Below are positions 55,294-63,945 of a stretch of DNA of 64,000 nucleotides, in pieces. The position numbers were made by a program, and so were the translations under genes. Below the pieces are notes generated by a model. It made no database searches, was not told the DNA's origin, and was given only the letters and a program-made list of their open reading frames with translations. Each line of letters starts with the position of its first letter. The first letter of the stretch is position 1. The stretch is from Sneathiella marina (lineage in GTDB: Bacteria > Pseudomonadota > Alphaproteobacteria > Sneathiellales > Sneathiellaceae), in the NCBI RefSeq assembly GCF_023746535.1, contig NZ_CP098747.1, positions 1,060,364-1,124,363 of the forward strand, in the 5' to 3' direction.

Positions 55294-57183
55294 ATGGCCT
55301 TTCCGCCGCAATTTTTAGAGGAAATACGAAACCGGGTTAGCCTTTCTGAGGTTATTGGCCGGCGGACGAAATTGGTCAAGAAGGGTCGCGAGCATTCAGG
55401 GCTCTGCCCGTTTCACAATGAAAAAACACCTTCCTTTACAGTCAATGAAGAAAAAGGATTTTATCATTGCTTTGGCTGTGGCGCCAATGGCGACTTAATA
55501 GAATTTATTAAACAAACTGAAGGTGTAGCGTTTCCGGAAGCCGTGGAACGACTAGCGTCCATCGCCGGATTGCAGATGCCGGTTGAAAGGCCGGAAGATC
55601 ACGCCCGCCGGCAAAAGGCTGCGACGTTACATGATGCCTTGGATTTAGCTGCAAAATGGTTCACATCGCAGTTAAAAACGCAGGCTGGATCCGTCGCACT
55701 TCAGTATCTGGCAAAGCGACAGGTCTCTGATGAAGCAATTGGAAATTTTAGGATTGGCTCCGCTCCGAATTCCCGCACTGCTTTGAAGGAAGCGCTCCTT
55801 TCGCGAGGCGTCACCGAAGAGACGATGCTTGAAGGCGGTTTGATTATTAAACCTGATGACGGTCGACCGAGCTATGATCGATTTCGTGACCGGTTGATGT
55901 TTCCTATTTCTGATCGAAGAGGGCGCATTATCGCGTTTGGCGGTCGAGCGCTTGGGGATGCACCGGCAAAATATCTCAATTCTCCCGAAACACCGCTCTT
56001 TCATAAAGGGCATGTACTCTACAATATGGCAATGGCCCGACAAAAAGCTTTTGAAGTTGGAAGCGTCATAGTAGCCGAGGGCTATATGGATGTAATTGCC
56101 CTCTCAGAGGCTGGGTTTTCACAATCAGTAGCACCACTTGGCACAGCAATTACTGAAGATCAGCTAAAGGTTTTATGGGGAATGGCCGCGGAGCCGATCC
56201 TGTGCCTTGATGGGGATGAAGCTGGATGGCGCGCTGCCTTACGTGCGGCAGAAAGGGCACTGCCTTTATTGAAGCCTGGATTTTCGTTGCGGTTTGCCCT
56301 GTTACCTAAAGGTGTTGATCCGGATGACCTGATCCGAAATGAAGGCGCTGATGCGATGGCCGCAATTCTGGAAAAGGCCGTACCACTTTCTCAAATTCTC
56401 TGGCGTAAAGAAGCCGAGGGGCGTCCGACAGATACACCGGAGCGAAAAGCGGCATTCGAAAAATCCATATACTCCATTTGCGATCAAATTACGGATGTGA
56501 CGGTTCAAGGTCATTACAAAACATATTTTAAAGATCGGTTATGGAACGCTTTTAGACCCGAAAAACAAACTCGAGTAAATGCGCTGGCACCTAAATCGTC
56601 GAAGGATCGATTCGGGCGATTCGCGAATCAAAAGCATGATTCGCGATATTCGGTACCCTCCCGACTCTCTTCTAATGCCTCTCATAGAACAGGCCGGCGG
56701 GAAGAATTAATCCTTCTAACCGTTATAAACCACCCGGAAATAATGGAAAATCACTTTGATGAATTTACACGGTTGAAACTTCACTCTGCCCAGCTTGACA
56801 GACTAAGGCGGTCGATAATAGATATTGTCGCTGTCGAATCATCTCTTGACTATGCGGGTATGGCGCACCATCTAGCTAAACGTAAATTGTCTGCACAAGT
56901 AGATAGGCTAAAAGCTTCTATGGGCGGCTCGACAGAATGGTTCGCTAATTCGGATGCGGCACTTGAAGATGCGATTAGCGGTTGGCGCCATATTTTGTCT
57001 CGACAGAAGAGAGAGGCATTGGAGCAGGAATTAACGGTGGCGCAGCAAAAACTAGGGGCAGAAGCGACCAGTGAGAATTTTGATCGATTGAAATTGGCAA
57101 AAAAAGCGCTACTGGATGCTGAGGGAAATGAAGCGGATCTGGATGGATTTGGATTTGCTTCGGGACGAAAGAACGATATTTAA
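55294..57183 (+). CDS. dnaG: DNA primase
   Basis: The 629-residue protein has the CHC2-type zinc site (Cys38, His41, Cys59, Cys62 in LCPFHNEKTPSFTV...CFGCGANGD), the catalytic-core N-terminal region (LMFPISDRRGRIIAFGGRAL), the TOPRIM segments (VIVAEGYMDVIAL, and LCLDGDEAGWRAALRAAERALP) and a C-terminal helicase-binding domain. DnaG synthesises primers for replication. It precedes rpoD, in the usual macromolecular-synthesis arrangement. Confidence 0.97.
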   Translation: MAFPPQFLEEIRNRVSLSEVIGRRTKLVKKGREHSGLCPFHNEKTPSFTVNEEKGFYHCFGCGANGDLIEFIKQTEGVAFPEAVERLASIAGLQMPVERPEDHARRQKAATLHDALDLAAKWFTSQLKTQAGSVALQYLAKRQVSDEAIGNFRIGSAPNSRTALKEALLSRGVTEETMLEGGLIIKPDDGRPSYDRFRDRLMFPISDRRGRIIAFGGRALGDAPAKYLNSPETPLFHKGHVLYNMAMARQKAFEVGSVIVAEGYMDVIALSEAGFSQSVAPLGTAITEDQLKVLWGMAAEPILCLDGDEAGWRAALRAAERALPLLKPGFSLRFALLPKGVDPDDLIRNEGADAMAAILEKAVPLSQILWRKEAEGRPTDTPERKAAFEKSIYSICDQITDVTVQGHYKTYFKDRLWNAFRPEKQTRVNALAPKSSKDRFGRFANQKHDSRYSVPSRLSSNASHRTGRREELILLTVINHPEIMENHFDEFTRLKLHSAQLDRLRRSIIDIVAVESSLDYAGMAHHLAKRKLSAQVDRLKASMGGSTEWFANSDAALEDAISGWRHILSRQKREALEQELTVAQQKLGAEATSENFDRLKLAKKALLDAEGNEADLDGFGFASGRKNDI

Positions 57184-57250
57184 ACACTTTTTACCTAAGC
57201 ATTCTTCATGGAGTTGCTTAAATGGGTAAATTTCGAGGAGTAATACTTTA

Positions 57251-59296
57251 ATGGCGACGAATAGTGCGGAAGCTGTTGATACGTCAGATCAACGTGAAGA
57301 ATCCCCGGATAGTCCGTTAATCGATGCCTCTCAAGCAGCTGTTAAAAAGATGCTGGCCAAGGCGAAGGAGAAGGGCTACGTCACATTTGACGAATTAAAC
57401 ACTGTCCTGCCTCAAGATCAGATGTCTTCTGAACAAATTGAAGACACGATGTCGTTATTGTCGGAAATGGGAATTAATGTCGTTGAAAATGACGAAGCAG
57501 GTGAAGAGCCTGCAGCGGACAAAGCTAACGATGACACCCAGGAAGATAAACCAGAAAAAGTAGTTGCCGAAAAACCGGCATCGACGGCGGGTGATCGAAC
57601 AGATGATCCGGTGCGTATGTATTTGCGCGAAATGGGAACTGTTGAGCTGCTGTCCCGTGAAGGCGAAATTGCCATTGCCAAACGCATCGAAGCTGGCCGC
57701 GGTAAAATGATCGGTGCCATTTGTGAAAGCCCGCTTACCATTCGCGCTATCCTGAATTGGCGTGAATTGATGCTGCAGGAACAACTCTTGCTGCGTGATG
57801 TGATTGACTTGGACGCGACTTACGGTGCCGGTGCAGCCGCAGAGAAAGCGTTGCAGGAAGGCTTTAGTGAAGACAGTGAAGATGACGAATTACCCGCCGC
57901 CGGCTTGAATGATGATGAGCCAGAAGCGGAGGCGGAATCGGAAACGGAAGAAAAAGACGAGGAAGATGAGGACGGGGAAGGTGAAACCGCCCGGAAAGAA
58001 GAAGAGGATGATGACGCTGAAGAAAATACTATGTCTTTGGCTGCATTGGAGGAAACCTTAAAGCCGGAAGTCTTTGAGCGGTTTGATGAGATCGCGAAAA
58101 CTTACAAAAAGCTCCACAAGCTACAAGAAGCACGTCTGACAGCTGCGCTTGAGAATGATGTTGTTTCGAACGCGCAGGAAAAGAAGTATGAGAAGCTGAA
58201 ACTGGAATTGGTTAAATTGATGGACGATGTTCATCTGACCAACAATCGCATTGAAGCTCTTGTAGACCAGCTTTACGGCATTAACCGGCGTTTGATGAGC
58301 CTGGAAGGAAAGCTTCTGCGGCTGGCGGAACGCCATAAAGTTGCCCGGACAAGTTTTCTTGAAAACTATTTCGGTTCCGAACTGGATCCAGGCTGGGTTG
58401 AGAAAATGAGTGGCCTGAAGGCAAAAGGTTGGAAAGATTTCACGACAAACGAAATCGAAGGAATTACGGAAATCCGGGCAGAAATCATCAAGATTTCTTC
58501 GGAGTTCGGAATGCCGATGATTGAGTTCCGCCGTATCGTAAGTTCAGTACAGCAAGGTGAACGTGAAGCCAGCCGCGCGAAAAAGGAGATGGTCGAAGCG
58601 AATTTGCGGCTTGTGATCTCGATTGCTAAAAAATACACGAACCGAGGATTGCAGTTCCTGGACCTTATTCAGGAGGGCAACATTGGTTTGATGAAAGCCG
58701 TTGACAAGTTTGAATATCGTCGTGGCTATAAGTTCTCCACATATGCAACTTGGTGGATCCGGCAAGCCATCACGCGCTCTATCGCTGATCAGGCGCGGAC
58801 AATCCGTATTCCGGTTCATATGATTGAGACAATTAATAAGCTCGTGCGGACATCTCGTCAGATGTTGCATGAAATTGGCCGCGAACCGACACCGGAGGAG
58901 TTGGCTGTGAAGCTCGGAATGCCACTTGAGAAAGTGCGCAAGGTGATGAAAATTGCCAAAGAGCCTATTAGTCTGGAAACGCCGATCGGTGATGAAGAAG
59001 ATAGCCATCTCGGTGATTTTATTCAGGACGAGAACGCAGTACAGCCTTTGGATGCGGCTATCCAATCCAACTTGCGCGAAACCACCACTCGGGTATTGGC
59101 GTCGTTGACACCTCGTGAGGAGCGGGTATTGCGGATGCGATTTGGAATTGGAATGAATACGGATCACACATTGGAAGAAGTAGGGCAGCAATTTTCTGTA
59201 ACGCGTGAGCGTATCCGGCAAATTGAAGCCAAGGCTCTTCGCAAGCTTAAACACCCAAGTCGGTCGCGAAAACTACGAAGTTTCCTCGACACCTAA
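57251..59296 (+). CDS. rpoD: RNA polymerase primary sigma factor
   Basis: The 681-residue protein has regions 1.1 ([27 protein letters not shown]), 1.2 ([32 protein letters not shown]), a non-conserved acidic segment (about residues 205-258), regions 2 ([70 protein letters not shown], positions 443-513) and 3 and 4 ([27 protein letters not shown]). It is the housekeeping sigma-70. A good ribosome-binding site (GAGGAG) lies before the start. Confidence 0.97.
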   Translation: MATNSAEAVDTSDQREESPDSPLIDASQAAVKKMLAKAKEKGYVTFDELNTVLPQDQMSSEQIEDTMSLLSEMGINVVENDEAGEEPAADKANDDTQEDKPEKVVAEKPASTAGDRTDDPVRMYLREMGTVELLSREGEIAIAKRIEAGRGKMIGAICESPLTIRAILNWRELMLQEQLLLRDVIDLDATYGAGAAAEKALQEGFSEDSEDDELPAAGLNDDEPEAEAESETEEKDEEDEDGEGETARKEEEDDDAEENTMSLAALEETLKPEVFERFDEIAKTYKKLHKLQEARLTAALENDVVSNAQEKKYEKLKLELVKLMDDVHLTNNRIEALVDQLYGINRRLMSLEGKLLRLAERHKVARTSFLENYFGSELDPGWVEKMSGLKAKGWKDFTTNEIEGITEIRAEIIKISSEFGMPMIEFRRIVSSVQQGEREASRAKKEMVEANLRLVISIAKKYTNRGLQFLDLIQEGNIGLMKAVDKFEYRRGYKFSTYATWWIRQAITRSIADQARTIRIPVHMIETINKLVRTSRQMLHEIGREPTPEELAVKLGMPLEKVRKVMKIAKEPISLETPIGDEEDSHLGDFIQDENAVQPLDAAIQSNLRETTTRVLASLTPREERVLRMRFGIGMNTDHTLEEVGQQFSVTRERIRQIEAKALRKLKHPSRSRKLRSFLDT

Positions 59297-59320
59297 TAAA
59301 AAAAATCGGCATAAGGCAAA

Positions 59321-59348
59321 AATTGACGAAAGGATGATTTCGTCAATT
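59321..59348 (+). terminator. Stem-loop after rpoD
   Basis: AATTGACGAAA and TTTCGTCAATT form an 11-bp perfect stem with a 6-base loop, 25 bases after the rpoD stop. It is not followed by a T-run, so it may mark the transcript end or stabilise it. Confidence 0.45.
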
Positions 59349-59417
59349 GCGTCTTGCGTCTGAACAGGCTAAATAGTCACAACGCCACAAATTTACCGTT
59401 TATTGTAACCGATATTC

Positions 59418-59494
59418 GGGCCTGTAGCTCAGCTGGTTAGAGCCGTCCGCTCATAACGGACTGGTCGTAGGTTCAAGTCCTACCGGGCCCACCA
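59418..59494 (+). tRNA. tRNA with CAT anticodon, probably tRNA-Ile2 (lysidine-modified)
   Basis: The 77-base sequence folds into a cloverleaf: acceptor GGGCCTG / CGGGCCC with A73 and encoded CCA, D-arm AGCTCAGCTGGTTAGAGCC, anticodon stem GTCCG with loop CTCATAA, T-arm GTAGG-TTCAAGT-CCTAC. The anticodon is CAT. The acceptor with GGGCC rather than GGC differs from elongator tRNA-Met, and the position after rpoD is usual for tRNA-Ile(CAT) in alphaproteobacteria, so Ile2 is favoured. Lysidine modification by TilS would be needed. Confidence 0.88.
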
Positions 59495-59504
59495 CTTAAT
59501 CTGA

Positions 59505-59533
59505 GGCGAACCTGGACCCAACCCAGGTTCGCC
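59505..59533 (+). terminator. Perfect hairpin downstream of the tRNA
   Basis: GGCGAACCTGG and CCAGGTTCGCC form an 11-bp stem with a 7-base loop, ten bases after the tRNA. A second stem (CCCCG/CGGGG at 59540-59555) follows. There is no strong T-run, so termination is possible but not certain. Confidence 0.4.
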
Positions 59534-59739
59534 CCTGAACCCCGCAGAACCGGGGCCTTTAACCGTATCCACTGTGAACAGAGACGCTACCTTGAGAGCG
59601 AATAAGCTGGATTATGGCATTCGTCTCTGTTGCCCTGTTTCAGGGTCCAGTTCATGAATATATTAGGGAGATTAAATGGAGTAACCGAGCCGCTTTTTCT
59701 GCACTTGCCAGTCAGTTGGCAGCGGATTAATTCTCTTGA

Positions 59740-60546
59740 GGGCATTGTCACATTAACTTGCTAAAAGCGCAGAGAACCGTCAGCGGAATTGTTTAAACAA
59801 CGATGCTTGCGCTTGCCCAAACGCCAAATGCTTGGGCGCGACATTCCTTGAGGCGAGCTCGGTTGATTAAGTGACGTTGAAAGTAAAAGCTATTGTAAGT
59901 GGCTGACTGAATATTGAGGAGTTTTTGGGCCGATCCTGGTGACTTGAACCGCTGCATTTTTCGCTCTCTGCGCCTGACTGGAAGATGCGAATTTTCCGCT
60001 CGATTGTTAGATCGTTTGTCATCAATATGCTCAGCAGTTGTGCCCAAAAATCCGAAATGCTTTGTGATATGATTTCAATTTGTCTGTTATTATTTGAGTA
60101 GGCACAAAGCCTTGTTTCTTGAGTAGTTTACGCATCAGCTTCAACGCAGCTTTCGTGTTTCGCCTTGGTTGTACAAGGAAATCCAGGACCTCGCCTTCAC
60201 TATCAACGGCACGCCACAAGAAATAACGTTTTCCTCGAATAACGATGACCATTTCATCCAGATGCCAGACATCATTGGGAGTAGGGCGGGATGATCTCAG
60301 GTTTCTGGCAATTGGCTCACCAAACTTTAGAAACCATCGTCGAACAGTTTCGTAAGATATATCCAGGCCTCGTTCCGCGAGAAGATCTTCAATATCTCGA
60401 TAACTAAGTGTAAATCGAGCGTACAGCCAGACCGCATGCTGAATGATATGAGCCGGGAAGCGATGCCGAGAATATGAGATATTTTTCATCGATGAAGATT
60501 AGATCATCATCAATTTCCTAGCCACAAAATTAATGTGACAACACCC
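59740..60546 (-). mobile_element. IS6-family insertion sequence (frameshifted transposase, both ends present)
   Basis: Inverted ends are present: the left end reads GGGCATTGTCACATTAA and the right end, on the minus strand, GGGTGTTGTCACATTAA, differing at two positions. They bound an 807-bp element, the typical IS6-family size, with one transposase on the minus strand. No 8-bp direct repeat flanks it (left flank TCTCTTGA, right CCTATGTC), as expected if adjacent DNA was deleted or rearranged. Its right end lies one base from the stop codon of the isochorismatase gene. Confidence 0.85.
59793..60489 (-). pseudogene. IS6-family transposase with a frameshift in a T-run
   Basis: The first part (60489 to 60031; residues MKNISYSRHRFPAHIIQHAVWLYARFTLSYRDIEDLLAERG at its start) carries the DDE residues Asp in HLDEM and Asp in ITDKL. 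The second part, in another frame (60047 to 59793), continues with NNRAENSHLPVRRRERKMQRF, including the Glu. The frames join at a run of five T at about 60048-60052; removal of one T restores FRILGTTAEHIDD. Either an inactivating mutation or a homopolymer sequencing error. Confidence 0.85.
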
Positions 60547-60547
60547 C

Positions 60548-61369
60548 CTATGTCCCGTTAGTTATTCTTTCAACAGTTTCATCAGTCGACCAAACAGCAT
60601 TTGCCATATAGCGGAAATTGGTTAGCGCGGCGAGATAACCATCGCCTTCAGGCAACATAGCAGCGGCGGTGGCATCTTTCACGACTGCAACCTCAAAACC
60701 CTGTTCCAGTAGCTCACGCATATGAGACTCAGTACAGAGGTTGGCAGACATGCCCGCCAGGATGACTTGATCGACTTTATTTTTACGAAGTTGCAGGACC
60801 AAGTCATTGGACTCGTTTCCATAAAGTTTATGGGGTGAAGTTACGATTGTTTTGCCATCATTTATGTATGGTTTATACTGGGGCATAAAATCGGCGCCCG
60901 AATTCTCAAAACCATCTGTGGTTAGCGCACCTTTGCGGTCAAACATGCCAATTTTATGCATGAGTTTTTCAAGGGCCCCCTCAAACCGCCAACCATGGTC
61001 AGTTGGGTAATAGTAATGAGGGGAGATTGCCACTGTAATGCCTTTCGTCTTTGCGGCTTTAAAAAGCTTTTCGATGTTATTAACCGTATCGTGATGTTCG
61101 ACGCTAGCGCCAACGACGCCCCAGGTCACGCCATCAGGACTTAAAAAATCTATTTGTGGGTCCGTGACAACGAGGGCGACCCGCTTGATATCCAATTTCA
61201 TATCGCTCGGCGGGAGGGCTGGTTTAGCCGGGTCTGCGTAGGGATTATCGGCGGCAGCCGCTTCCGTTCCCGACGTACTAACCGCGACAGCTGCCACAGC
61301 GGCAGCGGCGACGCTGCCTCGAAGTGCATCTCGCCGACTTATTGGACTTTTTTCGTGATTATTACACAT
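60548..61369 (-). CDS. Tat-exported isochorismatase-like cysteine hydrolase
   Basis: The 273-residue protein starts at the ATG at 61369 (GGAG seven bases upstream). It has a Tat signal (SRRDALRGSVAAAAVAAVAV) and an isochorismatase-like domain with the candidate triad Asp70 or Asp74 (VTDPQIDFL), Lys181 (SPHKLYGNES) and Cys212 (GMSANLCTESHMREL). Members hydrolyse isochorismate, nicotinamide or carbamoyl compounds; the substrate is unknown. An ATG further upstream is in frame. It is divergent from an AraC gene, which may control it, and its stop is one base from an IS6 end. Confidence 0.87.
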   Translation of the reverse strand: MCNNHEKSPISRRDALRGSVAAAAVAAVAVSTSGTEAAAADNPYADPAKPALPPSDMKLDIKRVALVVTDPQIDFLSPDGVTWGVVGASVEHHDTVNNIEKLFKAAKTKGITVAISPHYYYPTDHGWRFEGALEKLMHKIGMFDRKGALTTDGFENSGADFMPQYKPYINDGKTIVTSPHKLYGNESNDLVLQLRKNKVDQVILAGMSANLCTESHMRELLEQGFEVAVVKDATAAAMLPEGDGYLAALTNFRYMANAVWSTDETVERITNGT

Positions 61370-61494
61370 GCTTTTCTCCATTGGCGTTTCAGGTACAAGG
61401 TTAATATGTCGATAGGTATGTGCCTTTTCGTCCGGATTGTGTCTCATATGTACTATTTATGTGTTCAACCCTCCAAAATCTGGCAAAATGACGT

Positions 61495-62409
61495 ATGAGT
61501 TTTGAACATGTTTTTAATGAGATGGAAATTGACGCAGATCCCTTTGCGCTCTGTGAATTACGTGGACGATGTGATTTGGGGCTCGGCCGCTTGTCGTTTG
61601 CGACATTGCATTATATTTTAGCCGGCCATGGAGAAATTATTTTTCGGGGACATCCGCCCTTAGAGATCAATCAGGGAACTTTGGTTCTTGTCCCTGCGTT
61701 ACAATCTCATATATTGCGTAGCTTCGGTGACAACCAGCAACCGCTGCCAGATTGCCATCCTGCGGAGCTTGACCTAGAGCACCATCTTCATGCGGCAGAT
61801 GATGAACTGCCAAAAAACAAATTGCTGGCGATTTGTAGTCAGGTGAATGTCGGTCTTCGGGGCATTAATAATCTGATTGATCTCGTGCGCGAACCTATTG
61901 TTGAATATGTCGAACCGTCAAGTCCTATGGCAGAGTCCATGGATCAATTGCTGCAGGAATTATCTACCCCCAAATTGGGAAGTCGAGCAATGATCGAAGT
62001 CTTGTTGAAGCAATGTATGATCCTGCTCCTGCGCAATCGGCTGGAGTCACAGGACAAAAGATTTGACTGGATGTCCGTATTAACCGATGAAAAACTTTGG
62101 ATTGCTTTACGGCTTATGCTCGATATGCCTGGCAATCTCCATTCGGTCGAAAGTCTCGCTGAGGCGGCGGGGATGAGTCGTTCAACCTTCGCCAAACGAT
62201 TTTTCACGGCATACGGAAAAGGGCCTATGGAGTTGCTGCGCAATCTTCGTATGCACCGTGCCGCTTCTTTACTAGCAGATTCTGATCTTCCCATAAAACG
62301 TATCGCCGAACTGGTCGGCTTTCAAAGTCGGAGTGCTTTCACCAGAAAATTTGAGAAAATTATTGGCACTTCACCGGGCAAGTATCGATCTAAGGTTCGT
62401 GGAAATTGA
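61495..62409 (+). CDS. AraC-family regulator divergent from the isochorismatase-like gene
   Basis: The 304-residue protein has an N-terminal cupin-type sensor domain (FATLHYILAGHGEIIFRGHPPLEINQGTLVLVPALQSH, about residues 34-70) and a C-terminal double helix-turn-helix (HSVESLAEAAGMSRSTFAKRFFTAYGKGPMELLRNLRMHRAASLL, then IAELVGFQSRSAFTRKFEKIIGTSPGKYR). It resembles the AraC_binding_2/CupinRmlC group. The 125-base gap to the isochorismatase-like gene suggests mutual control; no operator is evident. Confidence 0.93.
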   Translation: MSFEHVFNEMEIDADPFALCELRGRCDLGLGRLSFATLHYILAGHGEIIFRGHPPLEINQGTLVLVPALQSHILRSFGDNQQPLPDCHPAELDLEHHLHAADDELPKNKLLAICSQVNVGLRGINNLIDLVREPIVEYVEPSSPMAESMDQLLQELSTPKLGSRAMIEVLLKQCMILLLRNRLESQDKRFDWMSVLTDEKLWIALRLMLDMPGNLHSVESLAEAAGMSRSTFAKRFFTAYGKGPMELLRNLRMHRAASLLADSDLPIKRIAELVGFQSRSAFTRKFEKIIGTSPGKYRSKVRGN

Positions 62410-62424
62410 CAGAGGCAAAAAATG

Positions 62425-62450
62425 TGTCCCGGGGCGGAGTCGAACCACCA
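62425..62450 (-). other. tRNA-like 3' fragment (T-arm and acceptor half)
   Basis: On the minus strand GGTGG-TTCGACT-CCGCC makes a complete T-arm, followed by CCGGGAC-A-CA then TTTTTT. This resembles the 3' part of a tRNA, but no D-arm, anticodon arm or matching 5' acceptor (GTCCCGG) is seen upstream. Remnants of this kind are left by integrase recombination or tRNA gene decay. A chance match is possible. Confidence 0.4.
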
Positions 62451-62558
62451 GCAGGCTCAAAACGCGTCGGAATATAATGCAAACACGGTCTCTGTGCTCG
62501 CCGCAACACCAAGTCAGCTCCGGATCATGAACTGTCCTTTTCAGACACTGAAAATAGA

Positions 62559-62695
62559 GTCCGCTCTAGCCATCAATAACGGACATTGATTTTGAATTTT
62601 CAGATTTCTCAGAAATAACTTCCGCTTTCCGTATAGTAGCGGGCATAAACTCGCCGATCCAAAAGGGTCTGCTTAGTGCCAGAAGCGGACATTGA
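62559..62695. repeat. Imperfect palindromic repeats of the GTCCGCT/AGCGGAC type
   Basis: Within the gene-free stretch 62410-62781 are related short palindromic units: GTCCGCT ... GGACATTGA (62559-62589), CCGCT ... AGCGGGC (around 62620-62645) and GTCTGCT ... AGCGGACATTGA (62668-62695). No open frame of note occurs. They look like dispersed intergenic repeat units of unknown function. Confidence 0.45.
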
Positions 62696-62781
62696 GGGAA
62701 GAGGCCTATTGTCAGCTCCGTGCTCATAATGACAGTTTTTGGCGCTTCACCCTACGTCTGCTTTACGAACCTTTGGGTCAG

Positions 62782-63513
62782 TTAAATGACGTCATTGCCC
62801 TTCAGAGATTGTTGAAACTTAGACTTAGGCAACAGTCGAAACCGCTCATCTGAGACTTCGGCACTCAAAAGTCGATCACACCGAAACGCACGGGGTGCAT
62901 TTCGAAGGTGGTCAAAAGCCAGCACATACCAGACAGGATAATTCAGCAACAGATAGTGCGGCTCCATACTCCTTTTTGATTCTTCACCAGATTCCTTTTT
63001 GTATCGTATGTCCAAGGACCGTTGATCTAAGAATGCCTGATGCAATGCCTGAACAGCACGATCATTGGTGGAAACGATGGTTTTCTGAACGAATGTTGAT
63101 GCGGTTGCACCTATCAATATCCTAGATTTCAAACCGCTTACTTTATAGCGTTTGTCAGAGGAGAATGATGCAATCAACTGACGCCGGATAGATGCCAAAT
63201 TTGCAAGAAACATGGGTGAGTTCATTTGTTCAGCAACGGCGACGCTGATCAGCAGATCAACGGCTTCGGGGTAATTCAGGTTTAGACGCCCCACACCCCA
63301 GTGGCGGTCAAGACGAACGCCACCACCGCGACCGCGATCAGCATCGATCGGCAGCCCTTGATCGCGCATAAGCTGTAAGTCACGCGCAATTGTTCGCTCG
63401 CTGACATTATGCAAATCTGCAAGGTTTTTAATGGTGCACAACCCATCTTGCTTCAGTTGAACCGCCAACAGCTCAAGCCGTCTCAATCTATCGTTCGTAT
63501 TAGTACGGGTCAT
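62782..63513 (-). CDS. YafY-type HTH and WYL-domain transcriptional regulator
   Basis: The 243-residue protein has an N-terminal winged helix (DRLRRLELLAVQLKQDG, CTIKNLADLHNVSERTIARDLQLMRDQGLPIDADRGRGGGVRL, about residues 8-68) and a C-terminal WYL-like sensor domain (LDIRYKKESGEESKRSMEPHYLLLNYPVWYVLAFD). The start is the ATG at 63513; a palindrome covers the region just upstream, including its ribosome-binding site. It is divergent from a small alpha/beta-barrel protein gene. Autoregulation is strongly suggested. Confidence 0.92.
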   Translation of the reverse strand: MTRTNTNDRLRRLELLAVQLKQDGLCTIKNLADLHNVSERTIARDLQLMRDQGLPIDADRGRGGGVRLDRHWGVGRLNLNYPEAVDLLISVAVAEQMNSPMFLANLASIRRQLIASFSSDKRYKVSGLKSRILIGATASTFVQKTIVSTNDRAVQALHQAFLDQRSLDIRYKKESGEESKRSMEPHYLLLNYPVWYVLAFDHLRNAPRAFRCDRLLSAEVSDERFRLLPKSKFQQSLKGNDVI

Positions 63514-63517
63514 CAAA

Positions 63518-63544
63518 CAAATAAGACATAAAATGTCTTATTTG
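63518..63544. promoter_or_regulatory. Perfect palindromic operator between yafY-like and barrel-protein genes
   Basis: CAAATAAGACAT (63518-63529), spacer AAA and ATGTCTTATTTG (63533-63544) form a perfect inverted repeat. It ends five bases before the regulator's start codon and overlaps a TTGACA (63542-63547) that could be the -35 box of the divergent gene. Such a site is expected for the adjacent WYL regulator. Confidence 0.75.
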
Positions 63545-63588
63545 ACAATATACATATCGTGACACTAACAAATCAAAGGAGATAATCG

Positions 63589-63903
63589 ATGTTACCCGTA
63601 ACCGTTTTAGCCCCCATCAAGCTTGCCGAAGGCAAGACCGAAACCGATCTGCTTGCTGCTTCTAAAGTTTTCCAACGGGACTTCGTCGCACACGAAGTTG
63701 GTGTGTTGCGGCGCGAGCTAGTGCGCAAACCGGATGGGACCTATTTGGACATCGTCCAGTTTCGTAGCCACGAAGACTATTTGGATGTCGTCAAGAAGGA
63801 AATGGAATCACCGATCTGTGCAGCCTTCTTTTCCGTAATGGATCTCAGGGATTTTGACCCTGATGCCGAGATGGAAGTTAATGCCTCGCTCGAAACCCAC
63901 TAG
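63589..63903 (+). CDS. Small dimeric alpha/beta-barrel (ABM-like) protein of unknown function
   Basis: The 104-residue protein begins MLPVTVLAPIKLAEGKTETDLLAASKVFQRDF and includes RRELVRKPDGTYLDIVQFRSHEDYLDV, the layout of antibiotic-biosynthesis-monooxygenase or EthD-like dimeric alpha+beta barrels. No catalytic residue is assignable. AAGGAG lies eight bases before the ATG. It is divergent from, and probably regulated by, the WYL regulator. An intrinsic terminator-like hairpin follows. Confidence 0.75.
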   Translation: MLPVTVLAPIKLAEGKTETDLLAASKVFQRDFVAHEVGVLRRELVRKPDGTYLDIVQFRSHEDYLDVVKKEMESPICAAFFSVMDLRDFDPDAEMEVNASLETH

Positions 63904-63913
63904 ATGCTCCCTA

Positions 63914-63945
63914 GGGTGGCCTGATAAAACAGGTCACCCGTTTCT
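63914..63945 (+). terminator. Hairpin after the barrel-protein gene
   Basis: GGGTGGCCTG pairs with CAGGTCACCC (one G-U) around ATAAAA, followed by GTTTCTC. It starts eleven bases after the stop codon and fits a terminator. Confidence 0.6.

Noticed and set aside
58544-59254. Long antisense frame over rpoD
   Set aside because: It is a shadow of the sigma factor coding sequence with no family features and no ribosome-binding site.
59793-60047. The 84-residue frame at the end of the IS as a separate gene
   Set aside because: It is the C-terminal, Glu-containing part of the IS6 transposase in another frame, joined by removal of one T.
60031-60060. Programmed frameshifting in the IS6 transposase
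   Set aside because: IS6-family transposases are normally encoded in one frame, and no stimulatory structure is seen; a mutation or sequencing error in the T5 run is simpler.
62425-62450. Direct repeat of the tRNA-Ile 3' end as an attachment site
   Set aside because: The fragment is on the other strand and differs in sequence from the tRNA at 59418-59494; no second copy of that tRNA's 3' end was found.
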